This document shows, piece by piece, positions 33,563 through 42,616 of a stretch of DNA of 64,000 nucleotides (positions are counted from its first letter, which is position 1; every line of letters begins with the position of its first letter). The position numbers were made by a program, and so were the translations under genes. The stretch spans positions 69,784 through 133,783 of the forward strand of contig NZ_CP139711.1 of the NCBI RefSeq assembly GCF_034377145.1. Direction: 5' to 3'. The DNA is from Sulfitobacter sp. OXR-159. GTDB lineage: Bacteria; Pseudomonadota; Alphaproteobacteria; Rhodobacterales; Rhodobacteraceae. The notes below the pieces were generated by a model, which saw only the letters and a program-made list of their open reading frames with translations, searched no databases and had not been told where the DNA came from.

Positions 33563-36463
33563 ATGGCACACCGAGCGGTTCTGACCGCGCGACAGCGCGC
33601 GGCCCTTTTCCACCTTCCAACGGATGAGGCGTTGATCCTTCGGCATTACGCCCTGTCCGATGAAGACATCGATTTTATCCGCACCCGCCGCCGCCCTGAG
33701 AACCTGATCGGATTTGCGCTGCAGCTTTGTGCCCTTCGATATCCGGGACGGCTGCTGAGGCCCGGAGAGATCATCCCCAAAGAAATGTCTGACTTCATCG
33801 CCGCCCAGCTCGGCGTCAAACCCGATGACCTTCTACATTATGCCGAGCGAGAGAACACACGGCACGAGCACCTGGAAGTACTGCGCAAGATTTATAGGTA
33901 CGAGATGTTCAAGGGCAAGCGGGTCAAACAGATGCGTGCGTGGCTTGATCAGAATGCCGAAGGTGCGCAATCGAGCGAAGGTCTGGTGAGGGCCTTTGTG
34001 CAAGAATGTCGTGGGCGGCATATCATCCTGCCGGGAACGACTGTCATGGAACGGATGTGCGCCGACGCGCTTGTTGCTGCCGAACGCCGGATCGAAACTC
34101 GGATAACGGCGCGCCTTGACCGCGCGATGCGCGCTCGTCTCGATGGCTTATTGAATGAGGAAGAGGAGGGCCAAACCACCACGTTCGTGTGGTTGCGCCA
34201 GTTTGAGCCAGGCAAGAACTCCGCAGATATCAACCGCCTGCTTGATCGGCTGGAGTTTCTGAAGGCGATTGCCTTGGCACCAGAAATTATGGACGACATC
34301 CCAGCACATCGGGTCACGCGGCTGCGCCGTCAGGGAGAACGCTACTTTGCGAAAGGACTACGTGACATCACCAGTGACCGCCGCCTTGCCATCCTGGCCG
34401 TCTGCGTCGTGGAATGGAGCGCTGCCATCGCAGATACCGTTGTGGAAACACATGACAGGATTGTAGGCAGCGTCTGGCGGGATGCGAAACGGATCTGCGA
34501 CGCGCGGGTCACGGAAGCTCAGGCGGACGTCGCAAAGACCCTGGCTGGATTTGAGACCCTGGGATCAAACCTATTGATGGCCAAAGGCGACGATGCCGCC
34601 CTCGCCAATGCCGTCGATAGTTCTTGCGGCTGGAGCGGCCTTGAAAGTCTGGTCGCGCAAGCAACACAGCTTCAGGCAACGGTGAAAGCAGATACTCTGG
34701 CCCATGTGTCCAAGGGCTTCCACCGGTTCAAACGCTATGCTCGGCGCATGTTGAATGCTCTGGATATGACATGCGCCAGTGTGGCCCAGCCATTGATCAC
34801 GGCAGCGCAGATTATCCGTGACAAACAGGATATCCCGGCCACATCGCTGACCTTTTTACAACCACGTTCGAAATGGCGACCGCAATTCCGCGCGCCCGAT
34901 ATTGATCAAGAGCGGCTGTGGGTTGTCGCCGTCCTGTGCCACCTGCGCGATGCGTTCCGTTCTGGCGATATCTGGCTTCCGCATTCGCGGCGTCATGCCG
35001 ACATGAAGCAAGCCCTTGTGTCCATCGATGCCGCCCGCGCCATGGGGCTTTCAATGCCACTGGAACCAGAGATCTGGATGGCTGATCGAAAGCGCCGCTT
35101 GGAAGAGGGGCTGAAACGGCTGGCCAAGGCGGTGCGCTCCAAAACCTTGCCGAGTGGAGTCATTGAAGACGGCGTTTTGCGCGTGAGCCGTCTTGACGCC
35201 GATGTGCCGGAGGAGGCCGGTGATCTCGTCCTCGATCTTTACCGTCGTCTGCCGGAGACGCGGATCACCGATATTCTCACAGAGGTCGACAAAGACACCG
35301 GCTTCACCGAAGCCTTCACGCATCTGCACACCGGTGCCCCATGCCGTGACAAGATTGGCTTGCTGAACGTGCTCCTGGCGGAGGGTCTCAATCTAGGCCT
35401 GAGCAAAATGGCAAATGCCACCAACACTCATGACTTCATACAGCTTTCCCGTTTGTCACGGTGGCATGTCGAAAGCGAGGGAATGGCCCGCGCCCTGGCC
35501 ATGGTGATTGATGCGCAGACCCACCTGCCAATGACCAAATTCTGGGGTGTAGGGAAAACGGCTTCCAGTGATGGGCAGTTTTTCCCAACGACGCGGCAGG
35601 GCGAGGCAATGAACCTCATCAACGCAAAATACGGCAACGAGCCGGGCATAAAGGCCTACACCCACGTCTCTGACCAGTATGCGCCATTCGCCACTCAGGT
35701 CATTCCCGCCACGGTGAGCGAGGCACCTTATATCCTCGACGGCTTGCTGATGAACGAGGCGGGACGGAAGATAAAAGAGCAGTATGCCGACACCGGCGGC
35801 TTCACCGATCTCGTCTTCGCCGCCACGTCCCTGCTCGGGTACCACTTCCATCCCCGCATTCGCGACCTGTCCTCCAAGAGGTTGCATGTGTTTGACCTCC
35901 GCGCTGTTCCCAAAGAGCTGAAAGGGTTAACCGGGGACAAAATTCGGGAAGCGAAGATCGTCGAAAACTGGCCGGATGTTTTGCGCTGTATCGCAACAAT
36001 GCTGTCGGGCCGGATGCAGCCAAGTCACCTCCTCAAGAAATTGGCCGCGCGCCCGAGGCAACATGATCTGGCGTTGGCCTTGCGGGAGATCGGCCGGGTC
36101 GAACGCACATTGTTCATCATCGAATGGCTGCTCGACACCGACATGCAGCGCCGCGCCCATATCGGCTTGAACAAGGGAGAGGCACATCACGCCCTGAAAG
36201 GTGCTCTTCGGATCGGGCGTCAGGGAGAAATCCGCGACCGTACCACGGAAGGACAACACTTCCGCATCGCTGGCCTCAATCTGCTGACCGCCATCATCAT
36301 TTATTGGAATTCCAAACAGCTCGGAAACGCTGTGGCAAGGCGACAGCGGGCAGGATTGGATTGCCCACCCGAACTCCTCGCCCACATATCGCCGCTTGGG
36401 TGGGCCCATATCATCCTAACAGGCGAATATCGTTGGCGGAAAATAGAAGCGCAAAATCCTTAA
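33563..36463 (+). CDS. tnpA: Tn3-family transposase
   Basis: This 966-aa transposase is intact and of typical length. It begins MAHRAVLTARQRAALFHLP, and its C-terminal half carries LLNVLLAEGLNLGLSKMA, the DGQFFPTTR segment, and the conserved NAVARRQRAG and HISPLGWAHI tail. It ends 33 bp from the right end of the element, with the terminal repeat directly after it. Confidence 0.96.
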   Translation: MAHRAVLTARQRAALFHLPTDEALILRHYALSDEDIDFIRTRRRPENLIGFALQLCALRYPGRLLRPGEIIPKEMSDFIAAQLGVKPDDLLHYAERENTRHEHLEVLRKIYRYEMFKGKRVKQMRAWLDQNAEGAQSSEGLVRAFVQECRGRHIILPGTTVMERMCADALVAAERRIETRITARLDRAMRARLDGLLNEEEEGQTTTFVWLRQFEPGKNSADINRLLDRLEFLKAIALAPEIMDDIPAHRVTRLRRQGERYFAKGLRDITSDRRLAILAVCVVEWSAAIADTVVETHDRIVGSVWRDAKRICDARVTEAQADVAKTLAGFETLGSNLLMAKGDDAALANAVDSSCGWSGLESLVAQATQLQATVKADTLAHVSKGFHRFKRYARRMLNALDMTCASVAQPLITAAQIIRDKQDIPATSLTFLQPRSKWRPQFRAPDIDQERLWVVAVLCHLRDAFRSGDIWLPHSRRHADMKQALVSIDAARAMGLSMPLEPEIWMADRKRRLEEGLKRLAKAVRSKTLPSGVIEDGVLRVSRLDADVPEEAGDLVLDLYRRLPETRITDILTEVDKDTGFTEAFTHLHTGAPCRDKIGLLNVLLAEGLNLGLSKMANATNTHDFIQLSRLSRWHVESEGMARALAMVIDAQTHLPMTKFWGVGKTASSDGQFFPTTRQGEAMNLINAKYGNEPGIKAYTHVSDQYAPFATQVIPATVSEAPYILDGLLMNEAGRKIKEQYADTGGFTDLVFAATSLLGYHFHPRIRDLSSKRLHVFDLRAVPKELKGLTGDKIREAKIVENWPDVLRCIATMLSGRMQPSHLLKKLAARPRQHDLALALREIGRVERTLFIIEWLLDTDMQRRAHIGLNKGEAHHALKGALRIGRQGEIRDRTTEGQHFRIAGLNLLTAIIIYWNSKQLGNAVARRQRAGLDCPPELLAHISPLGWAHIILTGEYRWRKIEAQNP

Positions 36464-36496
36464 AGGGGTTTTCTGCACTCAGCCCCACTCGACCCC

Positions 36497-36780
36497 ATGC
36501 TGTCGATCCACTTGGTGTAGTGGATGCGGCCGTGGACGAGGACCTTCATGCCCTTTTCGCAATGCTCTGCGACCGTCTTGCCGAGACCGTTGAAGCAGGT
36601 GATGCGGTGCCATTCAGTGTCCATGACCCGGTAGCCGTTCTCGTCGCGCAGGACGCGACCTTCCGAGAGGCGGGGGCGCGAGGTGGCGAGGCTGAAGTTG
36701 GTGATGTTGGTGCCGCCCTGGGTGGTGCGGGTTTCGGGTTTCTGACCGATGTTGCCGGCGAGGATGACGATGTTCTGCAT
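36497..36780 (-). pseudogene. ssb: ssb, 5' portion cut by Tn3 transposon
   Basis: MQNIVILAGNIGQKPETRTT, FSLATSRPRLSEG and EWHRITCFNGLGKTVAEHCEKG form the OB-fold of a single-stranded-DNA-binding protein. The ATG at 36780 follows AGGAGCT. The frame is interrupted after TKWIDSM by the transposon, which adds a few foreign residues and a stop. The truncated product would lack the last part of the OB fold and the acidic tail. Confidence 0.9.
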
Positions 36781-37207
36781 GATTAGCTCCTGTGTTTCCT
36801 GTCTTCGGGACCGTCCCTTCGACAAGACCCGGAAAAAGCCCGTCGGGCGACGCGTGCACGGTGGACAGCATGGACACCGGAAACCCCCAAAGGACCGGGG
36901 TGGAGCGGGCAGGACGCAATAGCGGCCAACTCGGCCCGGTCTGACGCGGGGTTGCGCGCGAGAGCCCGAACGGGATTAGGGGATTGTCAGTCGAAGGGAT
37001 GGCCCGGGAGACAGAGATGCGCGGGGAGCCCATGCCAGAACCCGTCACCCGGCCAATCGAGACCGCCTGACCCCAAGTTCAGCACCTGCCTGGCGGCAAA
37101 ACGACGGTCACCAGCCTTTGCCACCCATGCCCCAGCCTTCCGGGAGTTGCGGCGCCCTGCATCGACGGGCTATCGATACCGGGACATTCAGGACACGGAC
37201 CGCACAA
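36781..37207. other. Intergenic region before ssb and the H-NS-like gene
   Basis: The two genes diverge from these 427 bp, so both promoters should lie here. The stretch is GC-rich. Frames on both strands show no family resemblance or ribosome-binding site. I see no strong hairpin. Confidence 0.4.
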
Positions 37208-37528
37208 ATGGCTGATTGCGATCTCGAGCCACTGTCGCTCGGCGAGCTGAAGAAAATGCAGAAGGACGTCGCCAAGGCGATTGCCACATTCGAGGATCGG
37301 CAGAAGGCGGAAGCCCGCGCCAAGGTAGAAGCTGTCGCCCGGGATCTGGGCTATTCACTGGCCGAACTCGTCGGGACAGATAGCAAGACCAAGCGCGCTC
37401 CAGTCGCACCAAAATACCAGCACCCTGAGAACCCGGCCGTCACCTGGTCTGGTCGCGGGCGTAAACCGCAGTGGTTCGTAGACGCGCTGGCTGCTGGCAC
37501 AACGGCTGGTGATCTGGAAATTCGCTGA
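37208..37528 (+). CDS. H-NS-family nucleoid protein
   Basis: This 106-aa protein has the two parts of alphaproteobacterial H-NS-like (MvaT/HvrA-type) proteins: an N-terminal helical oligomerization segment (LSLGELKKMQKDVAKAIATF) and a C-terminal DNA-binding motif HPENPAVTWSGRGRKPQWF. Such proteins silence A/T-rich acquired DNA. The ATG at 37208 was chosen because the family start matches; the frame extends 30 codons upstream. Plasmid copies can reduce the fitness cost of the plasmid in a new host. Confidence 0.88.
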   Translation: MADCDLEPLSLGELKKMQKDVAKAIATFEDRQKAEARAKVEAVARDLGYSLAELVGTDSKTKRAPVAPKYQHPENPAVTWSGRGRKPQWFVDALAAGTTAGDLEIR

Positions 37529-37743
37529 AAGATTACCAACCCTGTGGCTAAAGAGTCCGAGGCGGATCGGTGCCCGACCCAGTCATTCGGGCCTGGCGCC
37601 GCGTATGATAGGTGCGGCTTCACTTTGGCCGCCAATGTCGTGCCGCGGCCCACATCGAAAAACCTTCAGAGTTGCCGATATTTGCTGCAAACCGTCTCAA
37701 TGCCGGCTCATAAAAATATCCAACACTTGTTTCGCTGAGTCAC

Positions 37744-40700
37744 CTAATTGGAACAATAGAACTTCAGCCGCGTGTTTGCTCTGGCACAGGCCGTCTGCAT
37801 GGCATCCCAATGAATCAGGAACTGCCGCAGGCGGTTCGGCCAACGCTCTTGGTTCAGGCCCTCCACAAGCGCTTGCCTGCGCGCCATCTTCGCTCCGACA
37901 ATCCAGATTTCACGATCAAAGGACGGATTTCGACACGACGCGTGGAGCAGATCGTTGAGTTGAGCAGATGTGAGACCGTTAGGATTCCGAAAGATGCGGC
38001 TACGACCATGTAGCCTGACTTGATTAGCCTGTACGTCGGTTTCCCATCGATCGGGCGTCCAGACCGTGGATGGCTGTCCGCGCGAGATAAACCCGAGGCT
38101 TGCGAGTGCTTGCCGACCGACATCCTGTAGTCCGCCGACATGATATCCGGTGCCGCCCCGCCCCACATCGCCGACCTTTGCGTGAACAAACACGATCTTC
38201 CTGTTATCAGGATCAAAACCTATGAAGTCCGCGGCTTCACGGCTATCGTCATCACACAACCAGACCGGTATGGCTTCAATTTCGGCGGTAAGTTTGTCAT
38301 CCGCGATCCCGTTGGCAGCGCGCTGGCCTTCGCATGTTACCGAAAAAAGCCCGAAAATGGATTGCCTGTACCAATGTGCACGATTTGCGGCGTATTGATC
38401 GTCGCCCTTCTCGGTCAGGACATCATCGAGCGTGGGCGATGCGTGGATATATTCGAGAACCGGTTTGACGCCACCGTCCTGAACCCACTGCATCTTCGGT
38501 TCGTAGAAATTGCCCTCCGAATACACGACGCTGTCACGCTGTGTGAGAATTCGGAAGGCCTGCCCTTTGTTAAGCCGCTGTATGAGCGTCAAGGCCTGAC
38601 GCCTATCCTCTCCTTCCTGCGCTGGAGCAAGCTCATCCAGCCTTGGGCTGGTAACCCTGTATTTGCGGGTTTCCGAAACGAACTCGACGCTACACGGCAC
38701 ATCCTCGTCGCCGATCTGGATCGTGAATCCGCCTGTTGCGCCATCCACCTCGGCACATAGATCAAAGTAATCGATGTCCTCAAGGAGAACCCAGGCCGCA
38801 CCACCGGCCTCGTCGTCGCGCATGTCGTCAAGCGATGGGTCAAGCAGGATCGAAACCGGCTGGGCTTCTTGGTCATCGATATCTTCGACCAAGGCAGCAT
38901 ATCGATTAAAGACATGGCTTCGTTCCCGATCGGCATCCGCCAGCTCGGCGGCAATTTCTGTAGTCCATGTAACATAGTCTGCAACCGAAACATGGCGCTC
39001 CGAAGCATCGCGCAGGCGCGAGCGATTAAAGCCAACATACCGGGCGGTCCCGTTTACAAAACCGGCGGCAGTTGCAGGAACGAGCGAAGGATCAAGCAAA
39101 TCGGTAAAAGCATCTGCAAAAGAACGAGTCCGCAGAGCCATTGCCCGGATCGCATGTTGGGACATGTCGAGAGAGGAGAAGGACATGCGGGAAAGTCGGG
39201 ACGGATTGTCGTCACTCTCGGGGAAGGCCTTTTCCATGACCGACCTGCCCGCTCGTTTGAGGCTTAGGCCGTCCATATCCACCACAAGGCCTTCTGTATC
39301 GTGCATGAAAACGAGTTCACCCTGTTGGACAGCAAGGAAAACCCCAAGCTTCCATTCAGAAAAGAACCGGTCGATCAGGTACGGCGAGTTTCGCCACGCA
39401 TAGTAGGAAAAACCGATCGAACCATTCGGCATGCCTTCAATCGGCGTAATCTTAAACCGGTCCTTGTCCATGATTGCTTCTTCGATCACCGTGGCGAACA
39501 CACGGATGTCGGGAAGCGGTGCGGCAGTTCTCAGAACAGCGGCGGTTCGGGGAAGCTGGATGTCGCCTGCGGCGAGTGGCTGTTCGAACTCGAAGCGCCC
39601 CCGAAATTCACCGCCAATATATTGATACTCGGCCATGTATTCGAGCAGGCGGTCCGGAAGCGTAACCTCGTTCGTGACGATATGCGCGGTGTTCCGCGCC
39701 GCATAATCCTCGTAGCCTTGGTATCTCTCCCAAGTAGTCCGAATACGCTCGGCATTGGCAGGAGTGGAAAGAATCCAACCTGCCTGGGGTATACCATCCT
39801 CACCCCGCGAATATCTGGTCGCACGTCCAATCTGCTGCACGAGTTGTCGTGCATTGCCCATGAGATCGAAGATGGCGACGGCAACGAATGACGGATCGTC
39901 AATCCCCTCCATGAGCTTGTTCTGGTGAATCCAGAACTTCGCGTCAGGGCGGGACCGAAGAGCGGACGCGACGCTGGTGAACATGTCCCGGTTCTGCTGC
40001 GTCTTCTTCGCGCGGTCATGGATCACGACAGCTTGCGTTTCGAAGACGCGGTTAATCTCGGTCTGTAAGAGCGTGAGGGTCTCAAGGTCATCACCGCGCA
40101 CCATGACTTTTGGCGTTACGCCGTTCAAAAACCAGCGTTCGGCCTCCCGCAGGCGCTCGAGCAATTCCTTCTGCAGAATGCCGACAAACTGTGGGATTGC
40201 AGCTTCCCGCACAACTGGTCCGACGTCGCCTTCTGGCACGATGATATCGGCGGGACGGATAATACGCCCGTCAACTGCCTGCCTGTAAGGGAAGTTGAAG
40301 AGATAACGTCCGCGCACACGAAACGACTTGTAGTCGTTCCTGTAAGGCGTTGCGCTCAATAGAAGAGTCGGCAGATTGAATTCTCGAACGCCGCGTGACC
40401 ACGAGATAGCAGGCTCGTAATGACCTTCATCGACGATCACGAGATCAAACTCGTCCCGGATATGCGCTAAAAGAGCTGCTGCAACTGCCGAACCGCCATC
40501 ATCAGGATCTTGTGCCGTCTTGCGGATGTCGCCGAGCGCCTGATGCGTGCCGACGAGAATGGCGCGATCAGTGGCCTGATCGCCCAGATGCTGCACCACC
40601 ATGCCGACATTCTTGGGCAAGAATTGTTCGACATACACGTTGTCAAGCGTGGTGCCGAACACGTCGGCCTCCGCGGTGAAGAGCGCCGAGCCGTTTGCCT

Positions 40701-41094
40701 CATACCCAAGGTGAGACCAGAAACGGTAACGGATGTCCGCCAGGAGTTGCTCAGTCAGCGCAGTGCGTGGCGTCAATACGAGAACACGGCGGACCTCCGG
40801 CAGACACCGCGCAAGGATCGCAATGATGCCAGACTTGCCTGTGCCGGTGGGTAGCTTTAGGAGCGCAGCTTCTGTGTGCTCGGGCCGCTCCGGTATCTGC
40901 TTGTCCCCGTGCAGATAGGCAACGACCGTGGCGATAGCTGCTTGCTGGTGCCCCCAGAGGTGTGGCGCATCGTCGACACCCTCCCAGAAGTTGTAGCTTC
41001 GAAGGTGCCGGAGGGTCCGCGAATAGGCTCTGTTATCGATTCCCTGTCCCGTAATCGACGTCCGCTCATCCGAAATTAGTTCTTTTAGATTCAC
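37744..41094 (-). CDS. Large DEAD/DEAH helicase with possible C-terminal nuclease
   Basis: This 1116-aa protein has SF2 helicase motifs in order: LPTGTGKSG (near residue 87), VLTPRTALTEQ, VIVDEGH, LLLSATPYRND, and QQIGRATRYSRG. The middle and C-terminal parts match no family I recognise. Around residues 950-985, DFIGFDPDNRKIVFVHAK resembles the core of a PD-(D/E)xK nuclease with His in place of the second acidic residue. A helicase-nuclease fusion of this kind would fit a restriction-like or phage-defence role. It stands alone, without a methyltransferase or partner, convergent with the H-NS-like gene. Base composition looks less GC-rich than the backbone. Confidence 0.78.
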   Translation of the reverse strand: MNLKELISDERTSITGQGIDNRAYSRTLRHLRSYNFWEGVDDAPHLWGHQQAAIATVVAYLHGDKQIPERPEHTEAALLKLPTGTGKSGIIAILARCLPEVRRVLVLTPRTALTEQLLADIRYRFWSHLGYEANGSALFTAEADVFGTTLDNVYVEQFLPKNVGMVVQHLGDQATDRAILVGTHQALGDIRKTAQDPDDGGSAVAAALLAHIRDEFDLVIVDEGHYEPAISWSRGVREFNLPTLLLSATPYRNDYKSFRVRGRYLFNFPYRQAVDGRIIRPADIIVPEGDVGPVVREAAIPQFVGILQKELLERLREAERWFLNGVTPKVMVRGDDLETLTLLQTEINRVFETQAVVIHDRAKKTQQNRDMFTSVASALRSRPDAKFWIHQNKLMEGIDDPSFVAVAIFDLMGNARQLVQQIGRATRYSRGEDGIPQAGWILSTPANAERIRTTWERYQGYEDYAARNTAHIVTNEVTLPDRLLEYMAEYQYIGGEFRGRFEFEQPLAAGDIQLPRTAAVLRTAAPLPDIRVFATVIEEAIMDKDRFKITPIEGMPNGSIGFSYYAWRNSPYLIDRFFSEWKLGVFLAVQQGELVFMHDTEGLVVDMDGLSLKRAGRSVMEKAFPESDDNPSRLSRMSFSSLDMSQHAIRAMALRTRSFADAFTDLLDPSLVPATAAGFVNGTARYVGFNRSRLRDASERHVSVADYVTWTTEIAAELADADRERSHVFNRYAALVEDIDDQEAQPVSILLDPSLDDMRDDEAGGAAWVLLEDIDYFDLCAEVDGATGGFTIQIGDEDVPCSVEFVSETRKYRVTSPRLDELAPAQEGEDRRQALTLIQRLNKGQAFRILTQRDSVVYSEGNFYEPKMQWVQDGGVKPVLEYIHASPTLDDVLTEKGDDQYAANRAHWYRQSIFGLFSVTCEGQRAANGIADDKLTAEIEAIPVWLCDDDSREAADFIGFDPDNRKIVFVHAKVGDVGRGGTGYHVGGLQDVGRQALASLGFISRGQPSTVWTPDRWETDVQANQVRLHGRSRIFRNPNGLTSAQLNDLLHASCRNPSFDREIWIVGAKMARRQALVEGLNQERWPNRLRQFLIHWDAMQTACARANTRLKFYCSN

Positions 41095-41482
41095 TTTTTG
41101 TTTTCCTTGGCCGGATGGCAGTACGTCGATCGGCTTGCATACTTCGCCTTATAGTTGAAGCGTAACCACTTATTTTTTTGGCGGAAAGAGCTCTTACGAA
41201 TATTCTAAGTCATTCAACTATCAAAGCATATGACATTGCAAAGGCCGCTTCGAACGCTGCATGCAGCACCGAAAGATAGAATTAATGTTCGGTCCGGCCC
41301 GGACATGTCGATATTCTTGGCGTTGTGGCAGTCGCGTTGCAACTGGCACCTCTACAGCTTCAGGCCATCTGGCGCTGCGCCATCGGCGGTCCACTGTTCC
41401 GAATATTTCACCGGCACCGTGCGAGAGCGCAACGACGCAGCAGAAGACGCTTCTGCGCCTCCGCGTGAGCCTGCCGGGGTAA
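41095..41482. other. Intergenic region upstream of the large helicase
   Basis: These 388 bp include an A/T-rich part just before the helicase start (41100-41230) that probably holds its promoter. Frames here are not convincing. A GC hairpin (41483-41502) closes the region. Confidence 0.4.
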
Positions 41483-41502
41483 CCGTGGGCCTAAGCCCAC
41501 GG
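41483..41502 (-). terminator. Hairpin overlapping a stop codon, possible terminator
   Basis: CCGTGGGC-CTAA-GCCCACGG is a perfect 8-bp stem with a 4-base loop. The TAG stop of the small membrane protein lies in the loop side (41491-41493). There is no clear T-run, so intrinsic termination is uncertain. Confidence 0.4.
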
Positions 41503-41655
41503 ATCGACCTCAGCGATCACCTGAACCTCGTCGCCGTCGATTTCATCGGCGGGGACGGCGCCGAAGGTTCCATCCCCTGCCTGGAAGACGACGATCGAGA
41601 CCATGAGCGTGGCGGCGAGGGAGGCTGCGAAGGCGTGTGCATCTTTGCGGGACAT
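41491..41655 (-). CDS. Small membrane or secreted protein (54 aa)
   Basis: This protein begins MSRKDAHAFAASLAATLMVSIVVF, a single N-terminal membrane segment or uncleaved signal, followed by an acidic tail ending EVDPWA. An AGGAG precedes the ATG at 41655. The longer open frame upstream runs through a hairpin and lacks a start signal. Function unknown. Confidence 0.65.
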   Translation of the reverse strand: MSRKDAHAFAASLAATLMVSIVVFQAGDGTFGAVPADEIDGDEVQVIAEVDPWA

Positions 41656-42042
41656 CTGTTTGGCTCCTGTCTTGGAGGCGGGGGACCATCCCCCGCGCGA
41701 CAGGACTCCGCAGGCCCGAAGACTGGCTGACATCACCGGGTGCGTTCGGCTCGTCCGAATCCGCCCGGCGGCACGGGCTTGCCCGTAGTCCGACCCCTCG
41801 CGGGTTGATCTCGAAGACAGAATTCGGGGCAAGGAAGGGAGTGGCGAGCGGGGAATGGTGCCCCAACGTCAGGAGCCGGTTGTCCCGCCGATGCTTCGAA
41901 CGCCGCCGTCCTCCCGGGCAGGCTCTTGGTTGAAGACGTCCTTCCTTGGGGATGGTTCCTTTGGCGCCCCGCGAACTCAAAGGACAAGGTTGTGATGGAT
42001 GAGAGGCCCGCGCTTGGGCGGGCCCCTCGGTTTCAGTTGGGC
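41656..42042. other. Intergenic region with a leader hairpin
   Basis: These 387 bp hold no gene I can support. A hairpin GCGGGGG / CCCCCGC at 41678-41696 lies in the leader of the 54-aa gene, 22 bp before its ATG. Confidence 0.45.
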
Positions 42043-42516
42043 TCAGGCGGCCAGGTCCGCGCCCCCTGCCCTTTCGCCCTGTTCATCGCCGACGATTTCA
42101 AGCCGCGCGTTGCGGTATCCTTCCTTGGCGATCCAAAGCTCGGCCGCAGTGACGGACTCCGCCAGATGCAGCAGCTCCGTGTTGCCGCCGAAGTCGAGAA
42201 GCACGCGCACCTGCCCGGGCTTCGGTTCTTCGGCCACCTCGAAGACGAGGGCGCTGTCAGCAGAATGGCTACGCATGATGGTGACGAGGATCACCCCGTC
42301 CGAGGAGAAGTTGCCCTCATGCAGCGTGAACGACGCGGGAGCTGTCCAGGTCGGGTAAGGCCGGGGTGGTTCCTTTTTCACAAGGCGGCCGACACCGTTC
42401 GAACGCTCCCAGGCCGCCAGCTTCTTGGTGAAGCGTGCCGGTGGCTTGGGGCTGCCGTCGGTGTAGCGAATGAGAGCCCCGAGGGGGGCTGTGTCGATGA
42501 TGGTTGTTGCAGACAT
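42043..42516 (-). CDS. Conserved hypothetical backbone protein (157 aa)
   Basis: This protein begins MSATTIIDTAPLGALIRYTDG and contains PPARFTKKLAAWERSNGVGRL and FTLHEGNF. I recognise similar proteins from alphaproteobacterial plasmids near parB-like genes but know no function. It follows the large ParB-like gene in the same direction after 100 bp. A/T-rich sequence at 42545-42580 probably holds its own promoter. Confidence 0.72.
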   Translation of the reverse strand: MSATTIIDTAPLGALIRYTDGSPKPPARFTKKLAAWERSNGVGRLVKKEPPRPYPTWTAPASFTLHEGNFSSDGVILVTIMRSHSADSALVFEVAEEPKPGQVRVLLDFGGNTELLHLAESVTAAELWIAKEGYRNARLEIVGDEQGERAGGADLAA

Positions 42517-42616
42517 GATTCCTCATTCCGAATGCGAGTAATCGCACTCATCTTATTGATATTGTTATGTTATAGGGTGATTGGGGGCGGAATGCCCGCC
42601 CCCCTGCTGGAACACG

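Larger units (their letters stand above)
32813..36496. mobile_element. Cryptic Tn3-family transposon inside ssb
   Basis: This 3684-bp unit has near-perfect ~38-bp inverted repeats that begin GGGGTCGAGTGGGGCTGAGT and end with its complement. It encodes only a resolvase and a transposase, with no passenger genes. The two genes diverge from an intergenic stretch (33439-33562) that should hold the res site. A 5-bp duplication shows a simple insertion, so the event may be recent. Confidence 0.95.
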
